From the NCBI RefSeq assembly GCF_022398325.1, contig NZ_JAKEVD010000004.1, positions 979 through 43,717 of the forward strand: a DNA stretch of 42,739 nucleotides, in the 5' to 3' direction. The DNA is from Shewanella sp. Isolate13 (GTDB taxonomy: Bacteria > Pseudomonadota > Gammaproteobacteria > Enterobacterales > Shewanellaceae). A program made the position numbers and the translations under genes. This document shows, piece after piece, positions 19,390-28,054 of this stretch; positions within the stretch are counted from its first letter, which is position 1, and every line of letters begins with the position of its first letter. Under the pieces are notes generated by a model, which made no database searches, was not told the DNA's origin, and saw only the letters and a list, made by a program, of their open reading frames with translations.

Positions 19390-19428
19390 AAACTTTTTTA
19401 CTCTTCATAAATTCACACGGCTCTCTAC

Positions 19429-19467
19429 TTAGCAGTTAGGTCTCTAACATTAAGACCTAACTGCTAA
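19429..19467 (-). repeat. Strong hairpin between the MaoC gene and caiE
   Basis: A perfect 15-bp inverted repeat has arms at 19429-19443 (TTAGCAGTTAGGTCT) and 19453-19467, with three further pairs (TAA/TTA) inside the loop. No U tract follows on the minus strand. It also contains GTTAG-N4-CTAAC (19435-19448), similar to the boxes upstream of fixA. It may stabilise or process the mRNA. Confidence 0.75.
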
Positions 19468-19488
19468 ATACAGATGTCGTTAAGCTCT

Positions 19489-19520
19489 CCCCCTTTTCTA
19501 AACAGGGGGCAAAGCCCCCC
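19489..19520 (-). other. Alternative hairpins just after the MaoC stop codon
   Basis: A run of five G (19505-19509) can pair either with five C at 19489-19493 or with the C run at 19515-19520. The two structures exclude each other. The second one (AGGGGGC-AAA-GCCCCCC) is the more stable. The shape suggests attenuation, but there is no clear U tract. Confidence 0.5.
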
Positions 19521-19529
19521 TATACAGGC

Positions 19530-20381
19530 TTACTTCCACTCAACGAGACCAAAGTTGAGGTAGAAGGTGTCGGGAGCATTTGCATCCGCGACTCTGAAAT
19601 GGACACAATTCTCGCCCCATTTCCAGATCTGAGTTTTGACTCTGCAGCCCGGATACAAGGATTTAGTCAGCCGAGTCTTAAAGCGCGTCAGACGTTCAGG
19701 CTCACCGGCGAACATAGCTTGGATCACATGACGACAAGCGACACCAGCGGTACTGACTCCATGTAGATTTGGCTTAGGATGGCCAAACTCCTGGGCATAC
19801 TCCCAATCCACATGTTGCGGATGATCATCGCCAGATAAACGGTAGATAAGTGCTTGGTTTAATGGAATGTCTTGCTCGATTTCAAAATCAGGTTCACGGT
19901 CGGGGATCTCGACAATGTCTTGAGGCGCCTTGGGGCCGCCAAAACCACCGTCATATAAGGCACAATCCCAGCTTTCGTTGGTAAACAGCTTAGTGCCCGC
20001 TTCATCGAAGGTTTCACCTATGTGTTGAGCCAAGCAGCCCCTTCCCTCACCGCGATCAAATAGCCCTTTCAACAGTACCTTAGTGGTCAACCTCCCGGGG
20101 TTGGTGGGCAGTGGCTGATGGATATGCAGATCGAAGCCCCAATGCAAAGAGCCGCCCCAATTAAAGCCATAATCTATCGTCTTAGTCACCTCGGCATCGA
20201 CGATTTGGGTTGCTGCAAAGATTGGCAATACTTTTAATTGCTTTTCATACACATAATCGAGATCGGTTTTACCATCGCTTCCCGCGCCACAGCCCAGTGC
20301 AAACAGCATCACATCTCTAGCGGTATACTCATTAACGAATGGGCCATAGGTTTGCCCTTGCATCTCTAATTTCAACGCCAT
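19530..20381 (-). CDS. MaoC-fold (hydratase 2 type) acyl-CoA hydratase inside the cai cluster
   Basis: This 283-residue double hot-dog protein resembles the hydratase 2 domain of peroxisomal multifunctional enzyme 2 (R-specific enoyl-CoA hydratase). The hydratase-2 signature is present as Y-RLSGDDHPQH (180-190), giving catalytic D185 and H190. The usual Asn after Gly-Asp-x is His187, and the usual aliphatic residue before the catalytic His is Gln189. It lies between caiD and caiE, where E. coli has no gene. It may add water to a CoA-bound crotonobetaine-like or acyl-CoA intermediate, perhaps with stereochemistry opposite to CaiD. The substrate is inferred. Its expression may be lowered by the terminator just upstream. 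Confidence 0.8.
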   Translation of the reverse strand: MALKLEMQGQTYGPFVNEYTARDVMLFALGCGAGSDGKTDLDYVYEKQLKVLPIFAATQIVDAEVTKTIDYGFNWGGSLHWGFDLHIHQPLPTNPGRLTTKVLLKGLFDRGEGRGCLAQHIGETFDEAGTKLFTNESWDCALYDGGFGGPKAPQDIVEIPDREPDFEIEQDIPLNQALIYRLSGDDHPQHVDWEYAQEFGHPKPNLHGVSTAGVACRHVIQAMFAGEPERLTRFKTRLTKSLYPGCRVKTQIWKWGENCVHFRVADANAPDTFYLNFGLVEWK

Positions 20382-20412
20382 CTGTAAATCCTTCCATTAC
20401 CGACAAACAGTT

Positions 20413-20450
20413 AAAATAAAACCCGATATCTCATAGAAATATCAGGCTTT
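20413..20450 (-). terminator. Intrinsic terminator between caiD and the MaoC gene
   Basis: On the minus strand, AAAGCCTGATAT (20450-20439) pairs with ATATCGGGTTTT (20429-20418) over 12 positions, including G-U pairs. The 9-base loop is followed by TTTTATTTT. It starts about 24 bases after the caiD stop. It should end most caiTABCD transcripts before the MaoC gene. Confidence 0.8.
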
Positions 20451-20473
20451 ATCCAGCGTAAACACCTTGAAAC

Positions 20474-21259
20474 CTATCTACCTTTCCACACAGGGTCGCG
20501 CTTTTCAGAGAAGGCTAACGGGCCTTCTAATGCGTCTTCAGAATGCAGAACCGATGGGTAGTTTTTCAGGCCACCAGCGCGAATATGGCGATAGCCCTCT
20601 TCCACTGAAAGCTCACTCGTTTCACGGTAGATCTCTTTGATCGCTGCGATCGCTAATGGTGCGCCTTGGGCAATCTGTTGCGCCAATTCACGAGCGCTTT
20701 CCATTAATTGCTCACTTTCTACCACACGGTTTACCACGCCCCAGCGCAGTGCTTCTTCTGCCCCCATGCCACGGCCGGTCATCATCAATTCATTCACGAT
20801 TGCAGGTGGTAATAATTTAGGTAGACGCAACATACCGCCGCTATCAGGTACGATACCTAGCTTGGCTTCTGGCAGCGCAAAGCTGGCATTTTCAGAACAG
20901 ACAATCATGTCGGCCGCTAACGCCAGCTCAAATCCACCACCAAATGCGTAACCATTTACAGCTGCAATCACTGGCTTATCAAGATCAAAAATTTCAGTTA
21001 AGCCTGCAAATCCGCCTGGACCGAAATCCGCATCGGGAGCCTCGCCTTCGGCAGCCGCTTTTAAGTCCCAGCCTGCAGAGAAGAAGCGCTCACCAGCACC
21101 CGTGATAATCGCCACACGTAACTCAGGATCTTCACGGAACGCTAAGAAGACCTCACCCATTTCAAAACTTGTTTTTGCGTCAATCGCATTGGCCTTTGGT
21201 CTATCAAGAGTAATTTCTAAAATAGCGCCATTGCGGGTAACGTGTAATGATTCACTCAT
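20474..21259 (-). CDS. caiD: Carnitinyl-CoA dehydratase CaiD
   Basis: The start at 21259 ([11 protein letters not shown]) gives 261 residues, the length of E. coli CaiD, with GGAG eight bases upstream; an earlier ATG adds eight unconserved residues. It is a crotonase-fold protein: the oxyanion-hole block [23 protein letters not shown], the [11 protein letters not shown] segment with Glu111 and [15 protein letters not shown] with Glu131. It interconverts L-carnitinyl-CoA and crotonobetainyl-CoA in the cytoplasm. It follows caiC after 61 bp. Confidence 0.96.
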   Translation of the reverse strand: MSESLHVTRNGAILEITLDRPKANAIDAKTSFEMGEVFLAFREDPELRVAIITGAGERFFSAGWDLKAAAEGEAPDADFGPGGFAGLTEIFDLDKPVIAAVNGYAFGGGFELALAADMIVCSENASFALPEAKLGIVPDSGGMLRLPKLLPPAIVNELMMTGRGMGAEEALRWGVVNRVVESEQLMESARELAQQIAQGAPLAIAAIKEIYRETSELSVEEGYRHIRAGGLKNYPSVLHSEDALEGPLAFSEKRDPVWKGR

Positions 21260-21320
21260 GCTAATACTCCAATATAGAGCCACTTCAGACTCATTTATTT
21301 AAAAGCTAATTAAGTTAACT

Positions 21321-22874
21321 TCACATTAGAAGTTTTTTTTGTACTTTGCAGGTACAGGTTCTTGGAAAAGATTTTTTTATTTCGATAAAAGATGGAACTT
21401 TAAATTTCGCCATATTTTCAGCACAGTACTGTAAAATTTGCTCGACACTTAAAGACACACCCTCATTAAATATGACAAATGCTTTAACGGCCTCATCGCG
21501 AATTAAATCTGGCACGCCAATAACGGCTGCATCGAGAATATAGGGATGGGACATTAAAACTTTTTCAATTTCGGAGCTGGAAATATTTTCACCAGAGCGC
21601 TTTATCATGTTTGTCTTTCTATCGACAAAGTAAAATAAACCACTTTCATCGACATAGGCTTTGTCACCGGTATAGAGCCAACCATCGGCACTTAATACTT
21701 CTTCAGTCGATTTTTGGTCTTGATAGTAGCCCTTCATGATCGTGCGACCGGGTACACCTTTCACCCAAAGATCGCCCACCACATTCGCAGCCAGTTCTTG
21801 GCCATTTTCATCGGCAATTTTGGCTTCATAACCTAGGCCGGGACGGCCTATTGACGGCCAGTGACGCTCCTCTGCGGGGCTATCACCAATCAGGCCCACT
21901 AAGGTTTCTGTCATGCCATAAGAATTAAACAATTGCACATTAAAGCGGGTTTCAAAATCCAACTTCTCTTGATCTGAAATATGTAAGAAAAACAGCATGT
22001 CACGTAGACAATGGTCACGCTCAGTTGCCACTTTAGGCTGCAGCATTAAGGTGCGAACTATCATAGGCATACTGTGAGTAATCGTCGCTTTGTAATCACA
22101 GATCTGTTGCCAGAACTTACGTGCGCTGTATTTCTCTAGCATCACCAACTTAGCGCCAACGGTAAATGCTGCCATGGCGGCATTACATTGAAAGTCGATG
22201 TGGAAACTCGGCATCATGCTCAAGTAGGTATCATCGCTTCTCAGGCAGGTTTGCCACGCCGTGTAATAGCCTGCAAACTGCAAATTACAATGGGTGATCT
22301 CCACACCTTTTGGCCGCGATGTTGTACCTGAGGTAAATAATATTTCGGCCACATCGTCACTACTAATGGTGATCTGTTTGACTAACTCAGCCGCTTGCTG
22401 ACTCACGAGAATATCGAAGTTCATCGATTCCGATATCTCAGGGTTAGTCGTTCTTGTAACCAAAATATTATTTATTGAGTTACCTACTTGCTGTTTCATC
22501 TTGCTATAAATAGCGAGAAACTCTTCTTCAATAACGACGGCTTTAACATCACACTTATTTATAATGAATAGACTCTCATCAAATAAGTATTGGTTATTAA
22601 TAGGCACAATAACTGCGCCTATTTTAGCTAAACCAAACCAACAGAAAATAAACTGCGGACTGTTATATAACTGCACCGCAATTTTATCACCTTTATTAAT
22701 GCCTAGACTCAAAAATAAGCTAGCGGTTCTATTAATTTCGTCGTTCAGTTGACTATAGGTAAACTCTTGGACATCGCCGGCAGCATCCTCATAAACCAAC
22801 GCTGTGTTATTACTAAATTTACGAGCACGCTCATCCCACATGCATCTTAATGTTTTGCTACCAACGATATCCAT
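21321..22874 (-). CDS. caiC: Crotonobetaine/carnitine--CoA ligase CaiC
   Basis: This 517-residue AMP-forming ligase has the same length as E. coli CaiC. The ATP-binding motif is FTSGTTSRPKG, followed by SYGMTET and the GWLYTGD hinge region. It activates carnitine, crotonobetaine or butyrobetaine to CoA thioesters, priming the CoA pool used by CaiB. One oddity: the C-terminal motif that carries the catalytic lysine reads CTCKV, so the near-invariant Gly of the GK pair is Cys while the Lys is kept (codons 21345-21350). The gene is richer in A/T than its neighbours. It follows caiB by 10 bp. Confidence 0.93.
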   Translation of the reverse strand: MDIVGSKTLRCMWDERARKFSNNTALVYEDAAGDVQEFTYSQLNDEINRTASLFLSLGINKGDKIAVQLYNSPQFIFCWFGLAKIGAVIVPINNQYLFDESLFIINKCDVKAVVIEEEFLAIYSKMKQQVGNSINNILVTRTTNPEISESMNFDILVSQQAAELVKQITISSDDVAEILFTSGTTSRPKGVEITHCNLQFAGYYTAWQTCLRSDDTYLSMMPSFHIDFQCNAAMAAFTVGAKLVMLEKYSARKFWQQICDYKATITHSMPMIVRTLMLQPKVATERDHCLRDMLFFLHISDQEKLDFETRFNVQLFNSYGMTETLVGLIGDSPAEERHWPSIGRPGLGYEAKIADENGQELAANVVGDLWVKGVPGRTIMKGYYQDQKSTEEVLSADGWLYTGDKAYVDESGLFYFVDRKTNMIKRSGENISSSEIEKVLMSHPYILDAAVIGVPDLIRDEAVKAFVIFNEGVSLSVEQILQYCAENMAKFKVPSFIEIKKSFPRTCTCKVQKKLLM

Positions 22875-22884
22875 TCTTCTAGCC

Positions 22885-24111
22885 TCACTTACACTCAGAT
22901 ACTTTTGCTAAGCCTTTCTCGCTTAAGCTCTGTATTTGCTCTGCGGTGTAACCGATATCTTCCAAGATTGCAGCCGTGTCCATACCGTGCTTTGGCATAC
23001 CACGCCAGATCTGACCAGGGTTGTTCTTGAACTTAGGCATCACGTTTGGACCTCTGTAGGTCTTACCGTCGATGTTCTTCCACTCAGTAATCGATTCACG
23101 CGCGATATACTGAGGGTTGCTATCAAGCTCAGGGATGGTCAAGACTTTCGCACAAGCAACGTTTAGCTCGGCAAATCTTGCCAACACCTCTTCAATGCTC
23201 TTATGTGCTAGGTATTCATCTAAGGCATCTTCAACCTGTTGACCGAATGGACACTCAACACGATGAATTAGCTGTGTACCAGCGGGGATCTCTTCGCCAC
23301 CATACAGATGCATGATATTCATATCCTTGAACATCTCTTCGATCTGCATGCCACCCACAAGCTCCATTACGATATAGCCATCTTCACACTTATATAGACC
23401 GCAACCTGCGTAGTAAGGATCTTTACCCTTAGTCATACGTGGGCAAACTTCGCCGCCATTGAAGTGATCCATCATGAAGTATTGACCCATACGCAACATC
23501 ACTTCATACATAGCCACGTCGATACTTTCACCGACACCGGTTTCACGTACACGGTATAGTGCAGCGAGTGCTGAAGTAGTTGCCGTCATACCTGAGAAGT
23601 AATCTGCTGTGTATGGGAAGGCTGGCATTGGCTGATCGATATCGCCGTTCTGAATTAGGTAGCCACTGAATGCTTGAGCAATCGTGTTGTAGGCAGGTAA
23701 GTTAGTATATTCATCGGTGCCATACTGACCGAAGCCAGATAAGTGAGCGATGACTAACTTCTTATTACGTTCCCATAGCACTTCATCAGTGATCCCGCGA
23801 CGAGCGAATGCAGGCCCCTTACTCGCTTCGATGAAAATGTCAGTGGTTTCCATTAACTTAAGGAATGCATCACGGCCTTCGTCTTTAAAAATATTAAGTG
23901 ATAATGCATGAAGGTTACGACGTGATAGCTCTGGGTAGTTCGGCTGTACACGGATGGTATCCGCATAAGCAACGTTTTCGATCCAAATCACCTCAGCGCC
24001 CCACTCCGCAAGCATTTGTGCTGCGAATGGACCCGCAATTTCAATACCAGAAAACACCACTCTCAAACCAGAAAGAGGACCAAACGTAGGTGTGGACAAT
24101 TTATTTGACAT
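22885..24111 (-). CDS. caiB: Crotonobetainyl-CoA:carnitine CoA-transferase CaiB
   Basis: The start at 24111 gives 408 residues (E. coli 405) and sits nine bases after a GAGAG ribosome-binding site; an ATG nine bases upstream is too close to it. This is a family III CoA-transferase and nearly collinear with E. coli CaiB. The blocks [33 protein letters not shown] and [11 protein letters not shown] are present; the last holds the catalytic Asp that forms the acyl-enzyme anhydride. It moves CoA between butyrobetainyl-CoA or crotonobetainyl-CoA and carnitine. It is separated from caiA by 229 bp, unusually far for this operon. Confidence 0.96.
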   Translation of the reverse strand: MSNKLSTPTFGPLSGLRVVFSGIEIAGPFAAQMLAEWGAEVIWIENVAYADTIRVQPNYPELSRRNLHALSLNIFKDEGRDAFLKLMETTDIFIEASKGPAFARRGITDEVLWERNKKLVIAHLSGFGQYGTDEYTNLPAYNTIAQAFSGYLIQNGDIDQPMPAFPYTADYFSGMTATTSALAALYRVRETGVGESIDVAMYEVMLRMGQYFMMDHFNGGEVCPRMTKGKDPYYAGCGLYKCEDGYIVMELVGGMQIEEMFKDMNIMHLYGGEEIPAGTQLIHRVECPFGQQVEDALDEYLAHKSIEEVLARFAELNVACAKVLTIPELDSNPQYIARESITEWKNIDGKTYRGPNVMPKFKNNPGQIWRGMPKHGMDTAAILEDIGYTAEQIQSLSEKGLAKVSECK

Positions 24112-24340
24112 GATACCCATCTCTCTAAATATTCGAACAAAAATTCATCACGACAACAGCGCCGAGAAGATAGTCATAATTGGAATTTACCAAGCACTAC
24201 AGTGATGAACGGCAACCCACTGGATTTAAGAAGCAGTGTCGATCTGCTTAAAATTAAAAAGAGGCTCTCAAATCCCAATCTAGCTGCCGTCCAGGCTAAG
24301 TACTCACTTACTCAGTACCTAGCCTGTTATCAGTGCATGT
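24112..24340 (-). other. caiA-caiB intercistronic region with hairpin
   Basis: The 229-bp gap has no credible gene. An inverted repeat (CAGGCTAAGTACT 24292-24304, AGTACCTAGCCTG 24314-24326, one mismatch, 9-base loop) lies 14 bp after the caiA stop. It has no U tract, so partial termination or RNA processing is more likely than full termination. A promoter for caiBCD in this gap is possible but not visible. Confidence 0.55.
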
Positions 24341-25477
24341 TTAGCGGTAACGCTTTAACACTTCACGACCTAAGGTCAGGATCTGCATTTCATCAGAACC
24401 ACCAGAGACGCGGTCAACTCGGATATCGCGCCACATACGGCTGATACGGTGCTCACCAGCAATCGCATAACCACCTAGCACTTGCATCGCAGAGTCAATG
24501 ACTTCAAAGCCTGCATTCGCGCAGTAGAACTTACACATTGCAGAGTCACCTGAAGTCATCGTGCCGTTATCACACTTCCAAGCCGCCTCATAAACCATGT
24601 TCTTCATGCTGTTAAGCTTGATAGCCATGTGTGCGAACTTGTCTTGGATTAACTGGAAGCGACCAATCGTTTCACCAAACTGAACACGTTGGTTAGCGTA
24701 CTTAGCCGCATCTTCAAATGCGCAATACGCTGCACCATAGTTAGTTAGGGCCACAAGGAAACGCTCAGAGTCAAACTCCTCTTTAACGCGCATGAAACCG
24801 TTACCTTCAATACCAAACATGTCTGACTCTTCTAGCTCAAACTCGTCAAACTGAAGCTCACAGCAGCTATCCATTTTCAAGCCTAGCTTTGGTAACTTGC
24901 TCATCTTGATGCCTGGCTTAGACATATCGACAAACCACTCAGTGAAGATTGGTTTTTCAGAGTCAGCATCTTTAGCCATAACCACTATGTAAGGTGCACC
25001 CGCAGCACTGGTAATGAAGCACTTACTACCGGTCAAATACACCTTGCCATCACGGCGCTTATAAGTGGTTAGCAAGCTACCCACATCAGAACCCGCACTT
25101 GGCTCAGTGATCGCTGAGTTCCACATCTGCTTGCCTGTACCACGAAGCGCCATGATCTTATCGATCTGCTCTGGGCTACCGTGTCTTAGCATAGTAGTGA
25201 TACCTGGTAGCTGATATAGCACGTATGTTGGTGCGCCTAAGCGACCTAACTCTTCCCAGATCACGGCTAGCGTCACCATGCCTTCGTTGAATCCACCGTG
25301 CTCTTCAGGCAATAACAAGCTGTCGATGCCCATCTCGGCTAGCTCTTTAACGAAGCGCTCTGGGTACTGGCTATTCTCATCACACTCTGCGAAATAGCTT
25401 TCCCAGTTTTCTTTAGCCATTAAGTCGCGGATACCTGCTACAAAAAGCTCTTGTTCGTCGGTTAATTTAAAATCCAT
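24341..25477 (-). CDS. caiA: Crotonobetainyl-CoA reductase CaiA
   Basis: This 378-residue protein of the acyl-CoA dehydrogenase family is close to E. coli CaiA (380). The FAD-binding and substrate blocks are recognisable: [36 protein letters not shown], and at the C terminus [41 protein letters not shown]. It reduces crotonobetainyl-CoA to gamma-butyrobetainyl-CoA, using crotonobetaine as an electron sink in anaerobic growth. Electrons are expected from the FixAB flavoprotein encoded on the divergent arm. It follows caiT by 41 bp. Confidence 0.96.
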   Translation of the reverse strand: MDFKLTDEQELFVAGIRDLMAKENWESYFAECDENSQYPERFVKELAEMGIDSLLLPEEHGGFNEGMVTLAVIWEELGRLGAPTYVLYQLPGITTMLRHGSPEQIDKIMALRGTGKQMWNSAITEPSAGSDVGSLLTTYKRRDGKVYLTGSKCFITSAAGAPYIVVMAKDADSEKPIFTEWFVDMSKPGIKMSKLPKLGLKMDSCCELQFDEFELEESDMFGIEGNGFMRVKEEFDSERFLVALTNYGAAYCAFEDAAKYANQRVQFGETIGRFQLIQDKFAHMAIKLNSMKNMVYEAAWKCDNGTMTSGDSAMCKFYCANAGFEVIDSAMQVLGGYAIAGEHRISRMWRDIRVDRVSGGSDEMQILTLGREVLKRYR

Positions 25478-25518
25478 TATTTATTCCTCTCAATTTCAAC
25501 TGTGGATCCCAGGTGTGG

Positions 25519-27075
25519 CTAAGCCTCTTCACCGACAGGTTTCCAATTATTTTTACGAGCATCTTTTAAGAAAGAGACGATGATCATGATGTTGACGATA
25601 ATCAGCGGCGCACCACCGGCAATAATTGCCGTTTGCAGCGGCTTCAAACCACCCAGTGATAACAGAACAATACCGATAACACCCACAAGTACAGACCAGC
25701 CCACACGAACCCAGATAGGTGGTTCGTTATCAGCGTCGGCACCTTTACAGGTCGACATGGCTAAGGTGTAAGAACAGGCATTAACTAAGGTCACAGTGGC
25801 AAGGAAACATAGAATGAAGAAGCCCCACATTGTGATTGTGCTGAAAGGTAATGCAGCCCATGTTTCGATGATGGCTCTCGCCGCGCCATACTGCTCAATA
25901 AGCTGAGGCATGTTGACAAGGTTTTCATTCATCAAGCTCATGGTGTTACTGCCTAGGATGGTCCATAGGAACCAGGTAGAAGCAGTTAGACCAGCAACCA
26001 TAGTCAAACAGAGTTCGCGTACAGTACGGCCACGAGAGATCTTAGCTAAGAAGATACACATCTGGATGCCATACACTACCCACCAAGCCCAGTAGAATAC
26101 GGTCCAGTCTTGAGGGAAGCTGCCGCCACTCACTGACGCTGTATAGAACAACATGCGAGGAAGAAGCTCTAACATAACCCCGACAGAATCGGTGAAATAG
26201 TTGATGGTGAAGCTGGTTGCACCGATAAGGAACACCCACACCAACATGATGATGCTTAAGTAGCTACGTAGGTCACTGGCAATCTTAACGCCCTTAGTTA
26301 GACCGAAGGCCACACAGATAGCGTTGAAGATGATCCATGCAGAGATAATGATGGTGTCAACTTCAGGGGTACGTGGAATACCGAATAGCCATTGAATACA
26401 TTCAGTAACCAGAGGAGTCGCTAGACCTAAGCTGGTACCCATCGCAAGGATCAATGCAACCACATAGACGTTGTCGATAAAGATACCGATGAAACCTTTA
26501 TGGTGCTTACCTAACACAGGCTCTAAGGTGCCGCTTGGGCGAACCACGTCCATTTTCTTAACGAAAAGGAAGTAACCGAGTGCCACAGTAAAGAAGCCAT
26601 AACCCATCCAAGGAAGTGGACCCCAGTGGAATAAGCTATATGCAAGCCCTAACTCTTTAGCTTGGACAGATAATGGGGCAAGATCGAATGGCGGGTAAGT
26701 CACGTAGTAATAAACTTCTAGTGAGCCCCAGAACAGCACCGCTGCTGAAGTACAAGAAGCAAACATTAGGAAGATCCAACTTCCAGTACTAAATTCAGGC
26801 TTTTCCTGACCTAAGCGATTGTTAGAGTATGGTCCCCATGTTAACCAAGCCCAACCAGCTCCCATAAAGATCATATACCACTCAAACGCCCACCCCCAAG
26901 AGTGAGTTAAATAGTGGAATACTTCTTGAATCGCAACGTTAGCCGCATCTAAATCTCTTACCGTAAAGTAAGAAAGTAATATGACGGCAATTAATGAAGG
27001 AAAAAAGATAATGGGGTCAATTGTGACCTTCTTCTTCCCAACAGTGGCATTTACATCCATCGTTTTATCGTTCAT
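25519..27075 (-). CDS. caiT: L-carnitine/gamma-butyrobetaine antiporter CaiT
   Basis: This 518-residue BCCT-family transporter has about 12 membrane helices. The family signature [19 protein letters not shown] and the following [11 protein letters not shown] are intact. Arg270, in [10 protein letters not shown], aligns with E. coli Arg262, which replaces the second sodium site and makes CaiT Na+-independent, so the same exchange mechanism is expected. It swaps external carnitine or crotonobetaine for internal butyrobetaine. First gene of the minus-strand arm, preceded by the long regulatory region shared with fixA; AGGAGG lies further upstream of the ATG than usual. Confidence 0.95.
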   Translation of the reverse strand: MNDKTMDVNATVGKKKVTIDPIIFFPSLIAVILLSYFTVRDLDAANVAIQEVFHYLTHSWGWAFEWYMIFMGAGWAWLTWGPYSNNRLGQEKPEFSTGSWIFLMFASCTSAAVLFWGSLEVYYYVTYPPFDLAPLSVQAKELGLAYSLFHWGPLPWMGYGFFTVALGYFLFVKKMDVVRPSGTLEPVLGKHHKGFIGIFIDNVYVVALILAMGTSLGLATPLVTECIQWLFGIPRTPEVDTIIISAWIIFNAICVAFGLTKGVKIASDLRSYLSIIMLVWVFLIGATSFTINYFTDSVGVMLELLPRMLFYTASVSGGSFPQDWTVFYWAWWVVYGIQMCIFLAKISRGRTVRELCLTMVAGLTASTWFLWTILGSNTMSLMNENLVNMPQLIEQYGAARAIIETWAALPFSTITMWGFFILCFLATVTLVNACSYTLAMSTCKGADADNEPPIWVRVGWSVLVGVIGIVLLSLGGLKPLQTAIIAGGAPLIIVNIMIIVSFLKDARKNNWKPVGEEA

Positions 27076-27293
27076 ATCAATACTTCTCCCTCTCTGTTTT
27101 AGGAGGATAATTGTTAAAGTTTCAAACTAAGTACTTTAGAATTTAATTATTTACTTTTAGTTATAAATCACTACTCAATAAATATAACTAGCAAACAAAA
27201 CCAATCACCAAACAATAAAGTTAATTATTTATAAAACCAAATACGCTTATAGATAATTAATTAGTTATTTCAAGCCCGCTGATTTGCGTAAGA

Positions 27294-27335
27294 ATCATGC
27301 CAGCCAATATTTGGGTATACAGTGATCGTTATCAC
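27294..27335 (-). promoter_or_regulatory. Putative caiT promoter with CRP/FNR-like site
   Basis: GTGAT-CGTT-ATCAC (27322-27335) is a perfect palindrome. It contains the CRP core GTGA-N6-TCAC and, read the other way, four of five bases per arm of the FNR consensus TTGAT-N4-ATCAA. If its centre (27328.5) is at -41.5, the -10 would be CATGAT at 27299-27294, a four-of-six match. In E. coli the cai operon is CRP- and FNR-dependent, and Shewanella CRP controls anaerobic respiration. Confidence 0.6.
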
Positions 27336-27610
27336 GTTCATTTGAAATAGAAACTTAGGGGGATAAAAGTTGCGATACACACTAAATAAATCAATTGAAA
27401 ATCGATAAGTAAACAATAACAAAAAGTCACTTCCACTATGCCACTACAGCGTTAAATAACTGCAAGAGTAATGACCAAAAAGAGCTGAGAAAACATATAA
27501 TTACAACGAACGTCCAATTTGAGCCGCTACAATTTCTTAAGCCAGAACCAGCCTGAAACGCACCATAAAAAACAGTAGCACAACCGGAAAACTATAATTC
27601 TAATAAGCGT

Positions 27611-27816
27611 ATTAGAATTACTTAACAGCCACTTTTTAAGAATAACTAATAGCCACATTAGTCGCTCTAAAATCCACTATTAGCAAACCTAATAAGGTTA
27701 TTAAATTAACTTAAAAACCGATAAGCAAAGCCTATTAGAGTAACTAATATCTCTGTTAGAAAGACTAACCAAGCATCGATTAATAAGTGTGACCAATATA
27801 ACATTAGCTTGCTAAT
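27611..27816. promoter_or_regulatory. Array of about eight palindromic boxes (ATTAG-N5-CTAAT)
   Basis: The boxes start at 27611 (ATTAG/CTTAA), 27636 (TTAAG/CTAAT), 27657 (ATTAG/CTAAA), 27679 (ATTAG/CTAAT), 27700 (ATTAA/CTTAA), 27734 (ATTAG/CTAAT), 27755 (GTTAG/CTAAC) and 27803 (ATTAG/CTAAT, spacer 4). All but the last have a 5-base spacer. Centre-to-centre steps are 25, 21, 22, 21, 34, 21 and 47.5 bp, so most are two helical turns. TTAG-N5-CTAA fits the LysR-type T-N11-A pattern. The array ends 238 bp before fixA. Its regulator is unknown. Confidence 0.75.
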
Positions 27817-28054
27817 TTATGGTCCTATAATTGATTCAACTTACAACGTTAGGCAGCAAAAAACGTTTAAGAATATATAAAAACTTTTTTCAACTAACTA
27901 AGCGTTTTATATAAATCAGTAATTTTAAACCTATTTGACTAACTGACACCACTAGATAGAAGTTAAGTTTCAGAAAAACGGATAATAAGTGGTGATTCTA
28001 CAGTCCATTTTTATATTAGGTTTATCAATACTTAATATTTTAACGGGAGAAATA

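Larger units (their letters stand above)
27076..28054. promoter_or_regulatory. Long divergent regulatory region between caiT and fixA
   Basis: About 980 bp of very A/T-rich DNA contain no credible gene. The caiT half holds a CRP/FNR-like palindrome, and the fix half holds an array of about eight related palindromes, both listed separately. It is roughly twice as long as the E. coli cai-fix intergenic region as I recall it. Confidence 0.8.

Noticed and set aside
21321..21345. Possible frameshift at the T run near the 3' end of caiC
   Set aside because: The protein has the same 517-residue length as E. coli CaiC and stays alignable to its end.
24202..24444. Small plus-strand gene in the caiA-caiB gap
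   Set aside because: It runs into the antisense strand of caiA, has no ribosome-binding site or recognisable motif, and crosses the hairpin.
25519..27075. Glycine betaine or choline BCCT transporter instead of CaiT
   Set aside because: The whole protein follows E. coli CaiT, the Arg262 equivalent is present, and caiA follows directly.
27580..27830. CRISPR-like repeat array
   Set aside because: Repeats are short palindromes of 14-15 bp with 6-7 bp between most of them; there are no 25-40-bp repeats with unique spacers and no cas genes.
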